Notes: generated by a model from the sequence alone, not told the origin. Counted from the stretch's first letter, positions 38,916 through 48,140 are shown. The stretch is DNA of 64,000 nt from JAXGXJ01 sp040772905 (GCA_040772905.1 JAXGXJ010000004.1:62001-126000), one strand, 5' to 3'. Program-made: numbers and translations.

Positions 38916-39664
38916 GCGGGCCGCGCTACCGAGCGCACCAGGTCGAGAGACAGTATCTCCTCGTCGGTGTAGGGTTGCCCGCAGGTCATCTTGCCCTCGG
39001 GACACCCCGCCGACATGCAGCCCGGCCCGGTGCCGGCGAACAGGGTCGGAGCGACCTCCAACACCAAGTGCCGCATGACCCAGGCCAGACGATTGATCTC
39101 CCACTGCGCCCTCCGACAGCAGCGCAGCGAGAAGAAGTGCCGCAGTTCGCGGGCGTTCATGGTCACCACGATCTTGGTCTCAGCCGCGTTGGGCAGCACG
39201 AAGCGCGCGTCCTCGAACACCGACTCCTTACCTCGCCCTTCCGCCAAGCCCAACTCCACCAACCGCTCATAGGCACGACGGGCATTGCTCATAGCCTCGT
39301 AGAACACCTCGCGGGCCTCCGGAGACGCCATGATGTGCGGCGGGACCACGAACTCTTCGTCGGAGCTGAAACGCACGTAGCGCTGCGATTGCTGGCTGTA
39401 CGACGCCACCCGGTGCCGCACCAGCTGGTGCGAGCAGGCCCGGGAGATGCCGTCGATGGCGAAGGTGAAGCTGGCGTGCTCGAGCGCGCTCATGTGGCCC
39501 GAGCGCACCAAGCCGCCGACCAGCCTCCGCACCTCGTCGTCATCCATGCCCTGCTTCAGCTCAGCGGCGCTCACAGGGGCATAGCAGAGCCGCCCGGCCG
39601 AGGCTACGGCGCGCTCGGGCGACGGGGTGTGCTGCAGCAGCGTTACTCTCAGATCGGCGGGCAT
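38912..39664 (-). CDS. thyX: FAD-dependent thymidylate synthase ThyX
   Basis: 250 residues. The ThyX signature RHRxxSxxxxSxR appears as RHRVASYSQQSQR. It makes dTMP from dUMP with methylene-tetrahydrofolate and NADPH through FAD. The C-terminus carries a Cys-containing stretch (GCMSAGCPEGKMTCGQP) seen in some ThyX proteins. No thyA is in view. Confidence 0.96.
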   Translation of the reverse strand: MPADLRVTLLQHTPSPERAVASAGRLCYAPVSAAELKQGMDDDEVRRLVGGLVRSGHMSALEHASFTFAIDGISRACSHQLVRHRVASYSQQSQRYVRFSSDEEFVVPPHIMASPEAREVFYEAMSNARRAYERLVELGLAEGRGKESVFEDARFVLPNAAETKIVVTMNARELRHFFSLRCCRRAQWEINRLAWVMRHLVLEVAPTLFAGTGPGCMSAGCPEGKMTCGQPYTDEEILSLDLVRSVARPA

Positions 39665-39676
39665 GCCGATCCTGGG

Positions 39677-39889
39677 TTACTTGGTCTTCTCGGCGCGGCG
39701 GTACTTCTTGTTGAACCGCTCGACCCGGCCGGCAGTGTCGACCAGCTTCTGCTTGCCCGTATAGAACGGATGGCAGGCAGAGCACACTTCGACTTTGATC
39801 TCGGGCAGGGTGGAACGGGTCGTGAAGGTCTCGCCGCAAGAGCAGACGACCCTGCTTTCTACATAGTTAGGATGAATGCCGTCCTTCAA
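39677..39889 (-). CDS. rpmE: 50S ribosomal protein L31, zinc-binding form
   Basis: 70 residues from TTG with TTGGAGG five bases upstream. CSCGETF and CSACHPFYTGKQ give the Cys pairs of the zinc-containing L31. It lies a few bases before thyX. Confidence 0.95.
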   Translation of the reverse strand: MKDGIHPNYVESRVVCSCGETFTTRSTLPEIKVEVCSACHPFYTGKQKLVDTAGRVERFNKKYRRAEKTK

Positions 39890-39941
39890 GGTGCCTCCAA
39901 TGACACGCTATGCACTACACATGAAGCCAGAAAGGCACGAT

Positions 39942-39950
39942 ATGATACCA
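39942..39950 (-). promoter_or_regulatory. Candidate extended -10 promoter for rpmE
   Basis: TGGTATCAT on the minus strand fits an extended -10 (TGn plus TATCAT), about 53 bases before the rpmE TTG in the 102-base gap after the nucleotidyltransferase gene. No convincing -35 is seen, which extended -10 promoters may not need. Confidence 0.35.
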
Positions 39951-39991
39951 CGCTCCCCGGCCTCGCACCCCGGAGGCGTGGCCCCTCATGG

Positions 39992-41323
39992 TCAGGTGAG
40001 GCCGGACTCGCCGAGGACCCTCGAGTGACGACGCGCCACCTCGAGCAGCCCTGGTATGGTCGTCTCCTCTCCAGCCTCCCACGCCAGACGCACTTCATGC
40101 AGGACGGTGCCCAGACGCGGGCCCGGCGCCATCCCCAAGTTCGCCATGAGCGTTTCACCGTCCACCGGCGAGGGCGGGCACGGGTGCAGAGTGCGCTGAG
40201 CCCAGCGCTTGAGCAGTGCAGCCGTCGCATGCGGGAGTGCAGACTCATCGTCGCTCGACCACGTGTTGTCACCATGAGCCGCCGAGGCCAACAGGAGGAG
40301 TTCGGGCTCCCACGGCTCCAAGTCCCACAGCAGCGCCACCGAGGGCCTGCCCGGCTGGGCCCCGCGAACGAGGCTCGCGGTGTCGCAGCGGCCGGACCCG
40401 ATGCAGCGCGCCACCGCAAGGAGAAGGCCGCGCATGGAGGCCGAGAGACGCAGACGTCCGGCCACGCCGGCCGCCTCGTCGGAGCCGATCCCCCACAGCA
40501 TGAGAGCCAGGCGAAGAGCGACGGGCCTCGAGAGCACACCGTCGACCGGCGACGCCAGGCGCGATCCCCACGCTTCGCCCAGACCCAGTGGGAGCAGGTC
40601 GGGCCCACGAGCCAAGAGCCCGTCCAGACGCCGTAACGCGGCCAGCCGCTCCTGTGATCCGACCCGCATCCTCCCGGGCCGTAGGACATCCGCCTCGGGC
40701 AACACCATCCGGAGCAACCCCAGCTCGTCCCACGACCTCACGGCGTCCGCGCTGTGCCCCTCGGCCAGGGTGCGCGCCAGTTCGTTCGTCACCCGCTCTC
40801 CGGCCGCCCTCACCACCAAGCCGGCGTCGCGGCGCAGCAAATGCTCCAGCGACGGCCTCAGGCGCAGATGCAGGACGTGACAGAAGCGGGGCGCGCGCAT
40901 CAAACGCAGGGGGTCGGCGCGGAAGATGCCCTCCGACACCTCAGCCAACACGCCCGCGCGCAGATCTTCGTCTCCCCCGAACGGGTCGACCACCTCGCCT
41001 CCGCCGACAGGCTCGGCCATAGCGTTGATGGTGAAATCGCGCTGGGCTAGGTCGTCGAGGATGGCCCCTCCTTGGAGCGGCGCCACGTCCACATGACCCG
41101 CAGGGCCCATGACGCGATAGGCGCCGTGGCGGGCGGAGAGTGGGAACCAGGGGACGTGAAGCGCAGCGGCCACCTCAGCGGCCACAGCACGGGGGTCGTC
41201 CTGCACCACCACGTCGACGTCGGGTGAGAACCGCCCGAGCATGCGGTCGCGGACCGTGCCGCCCACGAACCAGCCCGGGCTTCCGCGGCGGCGCAGGACT
41301 TCGGCCACGACCTCCTGGACCAC
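39992..41323 (-). CDS. tRNA nucleotidyltransferase / poly(A) polymerase family protein
   Basis: 443 residues from GTG with GGGAGG five bases upstream. Class II nucleotidyltransferase head: FVGGTVRDRML, SPDVDVVV (catalytic Asp pair), RDFTINAMA and DPFGGDEDLRAG. A helical body (about 150-440) follows. It lacks an obvious HD domain motif. Such proteins add CCA to tRNA 3' ends, or only C or A in split systems; sequence alone does not settle which. Confidence 0.88.
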   Translation of the reverse strand: MVQEVVAEVLRRRGSPGWFVGGTVRDRMLGRFSPDVDVVVQDDPRAVAAEVAAALHVPWFPLSARHGAYRVMGPAGHVDVAPLQGGAILDDLAQRDFTINAMAEPVGGGEVVDPFGGDEDLRAGVLAEVSEGIFRADPLRLMRAPRFCHVLHLRLRPSLEHLLRRDAGLVVRAAGERVTNELARTLAEGHSADAVRSWDELGLLRMVLPEADVLRPGRMRVGSQERLAALRRLDGLLARGPDLLPLGLGEAWGSRLASPVDGVLSRPVALRLALMLWGIGSDEAAGVAGRLRLSASMRGLLLAVARCIGSGRCDTASLVRGAQPGRPSVALLWDLEPWEPELLLLASAAHGDNTWSSDDESALPHATAALLKRWAQRTLHPCPPSPVDGETLMANLGMAPGPRLGTVLHEVRLAWEAGEETTIPGLLEVARRHSRVLGESGLT

Positions 41324-41343
41324 CGAGCCTCCCGTGTCCGTGT

Positions 41344-41727
41344 CTACTTGGACGATCCCTTGAGCTTGCGCAGGCGCCTCTGGTACGTGAACCTATCCAC
41401 CGCGTAGGCGACGCCCGTGAACATGAAGAAGCCCACCAAGGGGACGATCACATACGTGGCCGTGGTCGCTCCTGGATCCTTCCAGATGAATCGGATGAGG
41501 ATGAAGTAGAGCACAGCCAGGATGACCCCCTGGATGACCGCCCGCTTGAGCGAGGGCGGGCGCACGGTCTGGCGCGTTCCTCCCCGCGCCCCTCCGCGCG
41601 CTGCTGAGGAGGACTTCTTGCTCACCGCCTGCGGCTTGGTGCCTCTGATGTTGTCGCGGCGCCGCACCTGCGGAGCCCCACCCGGGAAGGCCTGCCGGGC
41701 GGCTCGACGCGTCTCTTTCTTAGACAT
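41344..41727 (-). CDS. Hypothetical small membrane protein with basic N-terminus
   Basis: 127 residues with a good SD (GGAGG). The first 60 residues are rich in Arg, Lys, Ser and Gly and look disordered; two membrane helices follow (about 64-82 and 90-110) and a basic tail (QRRLRKLKG). I do not recognise a family. By the positive-inside rule both ends should face the cytoplasm. It sits between the CBS-domain gene and the tRNA nucleotidyltransferase gene. Confidence 0.8.
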   Translation of the reverse strand: MSKKETRRAARQAFPGGAPQVRRRDNIRGTKPQAVSKKSSSAARGGARGGTRQTVRPPSLKRAVIQGVILAVLYFILIRFIWKDPGATTATYVIVPLVGFFMFTGVAYAVDRFTYQRRLRKLKGSSK

Positions 41728-41743
41728 GGTCCTCCATGTGGTC

Positions 41744-42223
41744 TTACGCTTTGCTTTCCGCTATCGCACGCACGATGTCGCCACGGGTCACGATCCCCAC
41801 CAGCCGTCCCCCCTCGATGACGGGAAGACGGTCGACTTTGTAATCGGCCATCTTCGTCGCCGCCGCGTGGATGGAGGCCTCGGGGGATATCTCCACAGGC
41901 TCGTCGCTCATGACCTCTTTCACCTTGGTGCCGAAGGTCTTGCGGAAGCGCTCCTCGAACTTGGCCAGACTCTGCAGGTAGATGACGCTCTCCAGGAACT
42001 GGATGTAGTAGGGGAAGTGGAACTCGGCGTCCTGCAGGATGACGTCGGACTCACTCACCATGCCCAGAAGGGCACCTTCTTCGTCGACCACTGGCACGCC
42101 GCTGATCTTGTGCTCAGCCAGGATCGCAGCCAGTTCGCGCACGGTGGCTTCGGGTCCGACCGTGATGACGTCGGGCTGCATGATGTCGCGCACGGTGAGC
42201 TCGCGCATGCTCAGCTGGTCCAC
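41744..42223 (-). CDS. CBS-domain pair protein
   Basis: 159 residues from GTG with AGGGGG six bases upstream, overlapping the end of the AcpS-NnrE-NnrD gene. Two CBS motifs: about 10-65 (VRDIMQPDVITVGPEATV, SGVPVVDEEGALLGMVSESD) and about 100-155 (VKEVMSDEPVEISPEA, DRLPVIEGGRLVGIVTRGD), separated by a helical insert. CBS pairs bind adenine nucleotides as energy or stress sensors. No effector domain is present, so the target is unknown. Confidence 0.9.
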   Translation of the reverse strand: MDQLSMRELTVRDIMQPDVITVGPEATVRELAAILAEHKISGVPVVDEEGALLGMVSESDVILQDAEFHFPYYIQFLESVIYLQSLAKFEERFRKTFGTKVKEVMSDEPVEISPEASIHAAATKMADYKVDRLPVIEGGRLVGIVTRGDIVRAIAESKA

Positions 42224-44244
42224 GAGGGCCCCCTTTCATAGATGTGTTCGGCCATGACTGCCGGCAGCCATTCCACAAGAGCACCCGCCCGTATGCCCTG
42301 CGGATCGCGCGCGGCCCCAAGACGGCCGGCTTCCGCGTGGAGCCACGCACCCGCATACGCTGCCTCGAAGGGCTCCAGCCCCTTGGCCAGCAATGTGCCG
42401 ATGATACCGGCAAGCACGTCACCTGTACCTGCCGAGGCCAACTGCGGCGGCCCTTGGACGATCACCCTCGTCTGGCCCGTCGGTGCGGCCACCACGGTGG
42501 ATGAGCCCTTCAGTAAGACCACCTGGCGGGTGCGCTCGGCCGCTCCACGAGCCGCGACGAGTGACGCAGCCACTACATCCGCCACCGGCATACCCAACAA
42601 CGCAGCCAGTTCCCCCGCGTGCGGCGTGAGAACCAGCCCGGGCCTGGACGCAAGTTGCGCACACCTGCCTGCGAACGCCAGCAGTCCGTCGGCGTCGAGC
42701 ACCATGGGCACACGGCTCTCCTGCACCACCCGTCTGACTGCCTCCAGGGTCTCCTCAGCCCGTCCCAGCCCAGGGCCCACCACCGCGGCCCCCAGACGCT
42801 CGTCGGCCAGGCAGGTGAGCGCCCTGGTCGCGTCGGCCAGGTGGTCACCGGGTCCGATCTCGTCCAGCACCACCTCCACCAACCGGCCGCGGAGCGCGTC
42901 CGCGGAACCCGCGTCCAGCAGCAGACGTACATACCCGGCGCCGCAGCGGAGAGCCGCCTGCGAGGCTAACCAGGCCGCGCCCGGATAGGTCCTCGACCCG
43001 GCCAACACGGCCACGTACCCAGCGCGGTACTTATGGTCATCCACCCGGCGGCCGGGAACGTTCACGTCCTCACCGCCGACCACCCACAAATCGGGCTCGG
43101 GCTCGAGAAAGACGGGCAGACCGATGTCCCACACCAGCACCTCGCCCGCCGCCTCCGATCCCGGCGGACACACCAGGCCCGACTTGGCCGCGTGGAAGGT
43201 GATGGTCAGGTCGGCCGCCACCGCTTCCTTGGCCTTGCTCCCGGTGCCGGCGTCCACGCCCGAGGGGACATCGACCGCCAGCACAGGCACCCCACGGGCG
43301 CGCGCCGCGTTCACGCGGCGCGCCCACTCGCCCATGTGGCCGCGCATCTCGCCCATTGCGCCGGTTCCCAGCAGGCAGTCAACCACCAATTCGGTCTCAT
43401 CCCACAAGTAATCGGGCACCTCTCCCAGACGGAGGTTGACGCCCGCCTTCTGCGCCGCGCGCAGGTTGAGCGCCGCATCGGGAGTCAGTCCCGACGCGGA
43501 GGAGACGGTCAGCACGCAGGCCACCGGATGACCGGCCAGATGCAGTTGACGAGCGGCGGCGAGCCCATCGCCACCGTTGTTCCCCGGTCCGCAGACGATG
43601 AGGGTATGCCGGTCGGGGAAGCGGGACTGCACCAGTGCGCTCACTCCCAACGCGGCCCGCTCCATCAGCACTGCACCGGGAATGCCCACCTCTTCGATCG
43701 TCATACGGTCGAGTTCGCGCACCTGAGCCGGCGTGAACACGGCCGGCCGGGACTCCACTGAGTGCAGAGAGACGAGAGACGCCGCCGGCACGGAGTCCTG
43801 AGCGCCGTCACACCCGCCGGGCACCGTCCCGCCGCGCGCGAAGCCATGATGTTCCCACGCCGGATGCCCCATCGCAGCTCCTTCTTCAGCTCTCGCAACG
43901 GCGACCACACAGGCGCCGGCCATCGTATCCACGTGCGACAGCGACACCTGCAACCCTCCTACTCCCTTCGCGCGCGCCCGAGCAGCCGTACCGCCGCGAA
44001 GGACGGGGCGAGGTGGAGCCTCTCCCACCAACTCGATCTCCTGCCAGGAGAACACTCCTTCACCTATGAGTTTACCAATCGCTTCCTTGGCGGCGAAGCG
44101 GGCGGCCATGTGAAGATGCGGCCTCCCACGGCTGCGGCAGTAGGCGAGTTCCGCCGGGGTGAAGAGCCGCTCGGCCAAGCGCGGGCGACGGGCCAGTGCA
44201 GCCCGGAAGCGTTCCACCTCCACCAGATCCAGACCGCAGGTCAT
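42211..44244 (-). CDS. Triple fusion: holo-ACP synthase, NAD(P)H-hydrate epimerase and ADP-dependent NAD(P)H-hydrate dehydratase
   Basis: 677 residues in one frame, ATG overlapping the glmS TGA. Residues about 1-120 are AcpS: GLDLVEVERF (Mg-binding Asp6) and ARFAAKEAIGK (Glu54, Lys58), transferring phosphopantetheine to acyl carrier protein. A linker of about 50 residues follows. Residues about 167-380 are the NnrE epimerase (CGPGNNGGDG 218-227, AVDVPSGVDAG) and about 395-670 the NnrD dehydratase (LTPHAGELAALLG, ASAGTGDVLAGIIGTLLAKG), which together repair hydrated NAD(P)H. The NnrE-NnrD fusion is common; adding AcpS in the same chain is not usual. An internal ATG near residue 125 could give a separate NnrE-NnrD product. 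Confidence 0.92.
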   Translation of the reverse strand: MTCGLDLVEVERFRAALARRPRLAERLFTPAELAYCRSRGRPHLHMAARFAAKEAIGKLIGEGVFSWQEIELVGEAPPRPVLRGGTAARARAKGVGGLQVSLSHVDTMAGACVVAVARAEEGAAMGHPAWEHHGFARGGTVPGGCDGAQDSVPAASLVSLHSVESRPAVFTPAQVRELDRMTIEEVGIPGAVLMERAALGVSALVQSRFPDRHTLIVCGPGNNGGDGLAAARQLHLAGHPVACVLTVSSASGLTPDAALNLRAAQKAGVNLRLGEVPDYLWDETELVVDCLLGTGAMGEMRGHMGEWARRVNAARARGVPVLAVDVPSGVDAGTGSKAKEAVAADLTITFHAAKSGLVCPPGSEAAGEVLVWDIGLPVFLEPEPDLWVVGGEDVNVPGRRVDDHKYRAGYVAVLAGSRTYPGAAWLASQAALRCGAGYVRLLLDAGSADALRGRLVEVVLDEIGPGDHLADATRALTCLADERLGAAVVGPGLGRAEETLEAVRRVVQESRVPMVLDADGLLAFAGRCAQLASRPGLVLTPHAGELAALLGMPVADVVAASLVAARGAAERTRQVVLLKGSSTVVAAPTGQTRVIVQGPPQLASAGTGDVLAGIIGTLLAKGLEPFEAAYAGAWLHAEAGRLGAARDPQGIRAGALVEWLPAVMAEHIYERGPSWTS

Positions 44245-46073
44245 TCCACGGTGACGGTCTTGGCCAGATTGCGCGGTTGGTCCACCTTCTCACCCTTGTG
44301 CTTGGCCACGTAGTAGGCGAAGAGCTGGAGCGGCACCACCGACAAGAGCGGGGACAGAGCCTCTGCCGAGCGAGGCACGTACAGGACGTCGTCGGCCACC
44401 CGGGCGATGGCCTCATCACCCTCGGACGCCACAGCGATCACACGCGCTCCGCGAGCCTTCACCTCCTGGATGTTCGACATGAGCTTGTCGTAGACGGGAC
44501 TCTCAGTGGCGACCACCACTACGGGGGAGTCGTCCTCAAGCAGGGCGATGGGGCCGTGCTTCATCTCACCGGCCGCGTACGCCTCGGTGGGGATGTATGA
44601 GATCTCCTTGAGCTTCAGCGCGCCTTCCAGGGCCACCGGCAGACCGAGGTTGCGGCCCAAGCACATGAAGAACCGGTCGCGGGCGTAGCCCCGAGCCATC
44701 TTCTCCACCCGGGCCCCTGCGCCGCTCTGCAGATGATCGGCCAGCAGTCGAGGGATACGTCGCAACTCCTCGGTGTAGACCTTGATCTCCTCGGGAGCCA
44801 AGAGGCCTCTGGCGTTTCCGCAGTGGAGCGCGAACAGGATCATGGCCAGCACCTGGGTCAAGAAGGTCTTGGTGGCGGCCACGCCGATCTCCAGCCCGGC
44901 CCGGGTGAACAGGACGCCGTGCGCCTCCCGGGTCGCCTGCGAACCCACGATGTTGGTGACGGCCAACACGCGGGCACCTTCCTGCCGGGCCAGCCGCATG
45001 GCAGCCAGGGTATCGGCGGTCTCACCCGACTGGCTGATGGCGACACACAAACAGTCCCCTCCCAGCACCGGAGCCCTATAGCGGAACTCCGAAGCGACCT
45101 CCACCTCCACCGGCATCCGCGCCCAGCGCTCGAGCAGATACTTGCCCACCAGACCCGCGTGGTACGAGGTGCCACAGGCCACGATCACGATGCGCCGCAC
45201 GCCGTCCAGCAGACCACCGTCCGGTGCGAGCCCTTCCAGTATCACGCTGCCATCGGGACCGATGCGCTCGGCCAGAGTGTCCGCCAACGCGATGGGCTGC
45301 TCGTGGATCTCTTTGAGCATGAAGGTCTCATAGCCGCCCTTCTCTGCCGCGTCCTCGTCCCAATCGACCTCCTGGGTGGGCCGTTCGAAATGCTCGCCAT
45401 CCAGGCTATACAGGTCCACTCGGTCGCGGCGGACGACCACCACCTCGGCATCGTCCGGGTAGATGACCGCGCGCGTCTCGGCCAGAAAGGCCGGGACGGC
45501 CGAAGCGAGGAAGTTCTCGTCGTGTCCCACGCCGATCACCAGCGGGGTCTCCTTGCGCACCGCCACTATGACGTCGGGCTCGTCCACCGCCACAGCACAG
45601 AAGGTGAAATGTCCCTCCATCTGGCGGTACGAGGCCACCACGGCGTCGCGGAGAGAGCCCGTATAGGCACGCTCGATGAGATGCGCTACGACCTCGGCGT
45701 CGGTCTCCGAGGTGAAGATGTGCCCCTGCTCCTGCAGTTCGGCCCGCAGACCCAGGTAGTTCTCCACGATACCGTTGAGCACTATGGCGAAGCGCCCCGA
45801 GCAATCGGTGTGCGGGTGGGCGTTCTCATCGGAGGGGCGACCGTGTGTAGCCCAGCGGGTGTGCGCGATGCCCACCGTCCCCGTGTCTCCCAGCTGCTCC
45901 AGGAGCCCTTCCAGATGATCGAGGTTGCCCACCGAGTGGACAAGACGAAGACGACCGCCCTCTGTGATGGAGATGCCGGCCGAGTCGTAACCGCGATATT
46001 CGAGTTTGCGGAGACCACGGAAGAGGATGTCCCGGCAGGGCCTATACCCCACGTAGCCGACGATACCGCACAT
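44241..46073 (-). CDS. glmS: Glutamine-fructose-6-phosphate aminotransferase
   Basis: 610 residues. Cys2 of MCGIVGYVGYR is the glutaminase nucleophile; RGLRKLEYRGYDSAG and two SIS domains (ACGTSYHAG, SQSGETADT, LGRNLGLPVALEGALKLKE) complete the enzyme, with C-terminal LAKTVTVE. It makes glucosamine-6-phosphate for UDP-GlcNAc and thus for murA. No glmS riboswitch-like ribozyme can be recognised in the 30 bases between it and the upstream gene. Confidence 0.97.
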   Translation of the reverse strand: MCGIVGYVGYRPCRDILFRGLRKLEYRGYDSAGISITEGGRLRLVHSVGNLDHLEGLLEQLGDTGTVGIAHTRWATHGRPSDENAHPHTDCSGRFAIVLNGIVENYLGLRAELQEQGHIFTSETDAEVVAHLIERAYTGSLRDAVVASYRQMEGHFTFCAVAVDEPDVIVAVRKETPLVIGVGHDENFLASAVPAFLAETRAVIYPDDAEVVVVRRDRVDLYSLDGEHFERPTQEVDWDEDAAEKGGYETFMLKEIHEQPIALADTLAERIGPDGSVILEGLAPDGGLLDGVRRIVIVACGTSYHAGLVGKYLLERWARMPVEVEVASEFRYRAPVLGGDCLCVAISQSGETADTLAAMRLARQEGARVLAVTNIVGSQATREAHGVLFTRAGLEIGVAATKTFLTQVLAMILFALHCGNARGLLAPEEIKVYTEELRRIPRLLADHLQSGAGARVEKMARGYARDRFFMCLGRNLGLPVALEGALKLKEISYIPTEAYAAGEMKHGPIALLEDDSPVVVVATESPVYDKLMSNIQEVKARGARVIAVASEGDEAIARVADDVLYVPRSAEALSPLLSVVPLQLFAYYVAKHKGEKVDQPRNLAKTVTVE

Positions 46074-46103
46074 CTAGCAAACCTCCGTCGTCGCGAGCCT
46101 CCT

Positions 46104-47099
46104 TCAGCGGAGGCGAAGTTCCACGTAAGGCGAGGTCCACGCGGCCACCAGGGCTTCGTACGACGGGATCATGTCGATGTCCGTGCCGATCCCATACCCG
46201 GGACACTCACGCCCAGCCTCGACCACCAGATAATCGCCGGACCGTCCGATCTCGCTCAGCCCCGGGTCGCAGAAGTGCACCGTCCCGGAGGCCAGATCCT
46301 GCCGGCCCAACCCGAGGACCAGACGTCTGCGTCCGTCACTATGGGGCGGTTTAGTATACTCCTCGAGCACTTCCGCCCGCAGCGTGCAGGCACATCCACA
46401 GCCCGGGATGGGCTGGTAGGTGAGGGCTTCTTGGCCGAGCAGCAGCGCCTCGCCGCAGCGCAGTTCGGTCACCTCTTCGGGCAGGTCCTCACCTTGTAGA
46501 ACGAGGGCGAGCGCGCTCGAGTTCCCACCCGACACCCGCGCCACTTCGATGCCCGCCTCGCGGAGCTCGCGCGCAGCTCGAGCAACGGCCTCCAGCGATG
46601 CGCGGATCCCGGTGGGCGCGCCCTGGAAACAAGCGTAGTTGGTCGAGAGCCCCACCAGTCGCAGCCGAGGTTCGGCACACACCTGCTGCGCCAGCTCGGG
46701 CAACAGCCCCGCCGGCACGCCTTCACGCGCATCACCCGTCTCCAACGAGATCATCACCCGGCGCGGCGCCCCGGCACGAGCACAGGCGGCCACCGCCCCC
46801 GCCGCGTGCCCGGATGACACGTGAGTGAGGTCCCCCGGCTCGAAAGGCCCCCGTACCGAGGGCAAATAGATACGCTGCAGTTCCACATGAGGCAGGGCCT
46901 CCCGCAGCCGGCGTAGATTGCGGTCGCGAGTGTCGGCCAGAGCCACGGCTCCACCGGCCAGCATGGCCGCGCCCACAGCCGGTTCGCCCAGACAGCCCTT
47001 GGTGACCCCCACCAAGTCGACCCCCTGCCCGCGCAGCAACCCGGCCACCTCTTCGGCGTTCTGACCGATGATCTGTGTATCGACGTGCAGTTCAGGCAT
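46104..47099 (-). CDS. PLP-dependent racemase, ornithine racemase-like (alanine racemase N-terminal fold)
   Basis: 331 residues from the ATG with GAGGCGGA six bases upstream. Fold-type III PLP protein: GVTKGCLGEP holds the PLP lysine (Lys34), and ETGDAREGVP, STNYACFQGAP, VSGGNSSALAL, LRCGEALLLGQEA and LGLGRQD follow in the order I recall from clostridial ornithine racemase. It lacks the C-terminal beta domain of Alr. It probably racemises a free amino acid; ornithine is a guess from similarity. It sits upstream of glmS, between rpsI and the cell-wall precursor genes. Confidence 0.8.
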   Translation of the reverse strand: MPELHVDTQIIGQNAEEVAGLLRGQGVDLVGVTKGCLGEPAVGAAMLAGGAVALADTRDRNLRRLREALPHVELQRIYLPSVRGPFEPGDLTHVSSGHAAGAVAACARAGAPRRVMISLETGDAREGVPAGLLPELAQQVCAEPRLRLVGLSTNYACFQGAPTGIRASLEAVARAARELREAGIEVARVSGGNSSALALVLQGEDLPEEVTELRCGEALLLGQEALTYQPIPGCGCACTLRAEVLEEYTKPPHSDGRRRLVLGLGRQDLASGTVHFCDPGLSEIGRSGDYLVVEAGRECPGYGIGTDIDMIPSYEALVAAWTSPYVELRLR

Positions 47100-47177
47100 C
47101 ACTCCGCCTCACGTGGGCGCCGCGAAGGATCCACGAGCGGGCCCTCAGCCGATTCCTCCGCACACCCACAAAGCAAA

Positions 47178-47207
47178 CGAGGCGAGGGAGCAGGCTCCCT
47201 CGCCTCG
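47178..47207 (-). terminator. Intrinsic terminator of the rplM-rpsI operon
   Basis: A perfect 14-base inverted repeat (CGAGGCGAGGGAGC and its complement, two-base centre) 22 bases after the rpsI stop, followed on the minus strand by TTTGCTTT. It separates the ribosomal operon from the racemase gene. Confidence 0.85.
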
Positions 47208-47229
47208 CCATACACCATGTGAACCGCGA

Positions 47230-47622
47230 CTAGCGCTTCGAGAACTGCGGGCGCTTGCGGGCCTTCTTCAGACCGGCCTTCTTGCGCTCGACCATACGAG
47301 CGTCGCGGGACAGATGCCCGGCGCGCTTGATGTCGGTCTTGAGCGAGGGGTCGGCTTCCACCAGGGCGCGCGCCACACCATGCTTTAGAGCGCCGGCCTG
47401 GCCCGACTTACCGCCGCCGTGGATGTCGGCGATGATGTCGTAACGGGAGTCGGTGCCGGTCTCGACCAAGGGGGAACGGACGACCAGCATGAGCGTCTGG
47501 CGGTTGAAGTAATCCTTGACGTCCTGGCCGTTGACGGTGATGTTGCCTGTGCCCGGCATGAGACGGACGCGGGCCACCGAGGTCTTACGTTTGCCGGTGG
47601 CCGAGTAGACTACTGCTGCCAT
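47230..47622 (-). CDS. rpsI: 30S ribosomal protein S9
   Basis: 130 residues. ATGKRKTSVARVRL near the N-terminus and the C-terminal RKKAGLKKARKRPQFSKR, whose last residues reach the P-site tRNA, are typical. It overlaps the end of rplM by 13 bases and is followed by a strong terminator. Confidence 0.97.
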   Translation of the reverse strand: MAAVVYSATGKRKTSVARVRLMPGTGNITVNGQDVKDYFNRQTLMLVVRSPLVETGTDSRYDIIADIHGGGKSGQAGALKHGVARALVEADPSLKTDIKRAGHLSRDARMVERKKAGLKKARKRPQFSKR

Positions 47623-48044
47623 GGGAACTCCTCCGGACGCTGGGCCTGATGGGGATGGTTCGGCCCGGCATAGATCTTGAGCTTGTTCAGCTGCTGAGCC
47701 GCGATACGGTTCTTGGGCAACATGCCCTTGACGGCCTTGCGCAGGACTTCGGTGGGGCGGCGGTCGATCATCTGAGCCAGGGTGCGGCTCTTGAGGCCAC
47801 CGGGATACCCGGAATGCCGATAGTAGATCTTGCCCGCCATCTTGTTGCCCGTCACCGCGATCTTCTCGGCGTTGACCACGACGACAAAATCCCCGGTATC
47901 AACATGAGGGGTGTACTGGGGCTTGTTCTTGCCCCGCAGCACAACGGCGATCTCCGACGCCAGACGGCCCAGGTTCTTGCCTTCAGCGTCGACGACCCAC
48001 CAGTTACGCTGGACCTCACCGGGTTTTGCCGTATAGGTTTTCAC
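47610..48044 (-). CDS. rplM: 50S ribosomal protein L13
   Basis: 144 residues from GTG. WWVVDAEGKNLGRLASEIA, GDFVVVVNAEKIAVTGNK and YRHSGYPGGLKSRT are family signatures. First gene of the two-gene rplM-rpsI operon. Confidence 0.97.
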   Translation of the reverse strand: MKTYTAKPGEVQRNWWVVDAEGKNLGRLASEIAVVLRGKNKPQYTPHVDTGDFVVVVNAEKIAVTGNKMAGKIYYRHSGYPGGLKSRTLAQMIDRRPTEVLRKAVKGMLPKNRIAAQQLNKLKIYAGPNHPHQAQRPEEFPWQQ

Positions 48045-48110
48045 ACTTCCTCCTTAGCAGGTTGCTGCGGGATGAAGCCATGCAGCAGCCTTTCCAAAAC
48101 GCGAGCGCAG

Positions 48111-48140
48111 ATAATAGTGGAGAAGGACGTCCGCTGTCAA
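48111..48140 (-). promoter_or_regulatory. Promoter of rplM-rpsI
   Basis: On the minus strand a perfect TTGACA (48135-48140) and TATTAT (48111-48116) with an 18-base spacer, about 60 bases before the rplM GTG. It is part of the 281-base divergent region between rplM and the plus-strand transhydroxylase gene. Confidence 0.75.

Noticed and set aside
46074..46103. glmS ribozyme-riboswitch
   Set aside because: Only 30 bases lie between the upstream gene and glmS, too few for the ribozyme core.
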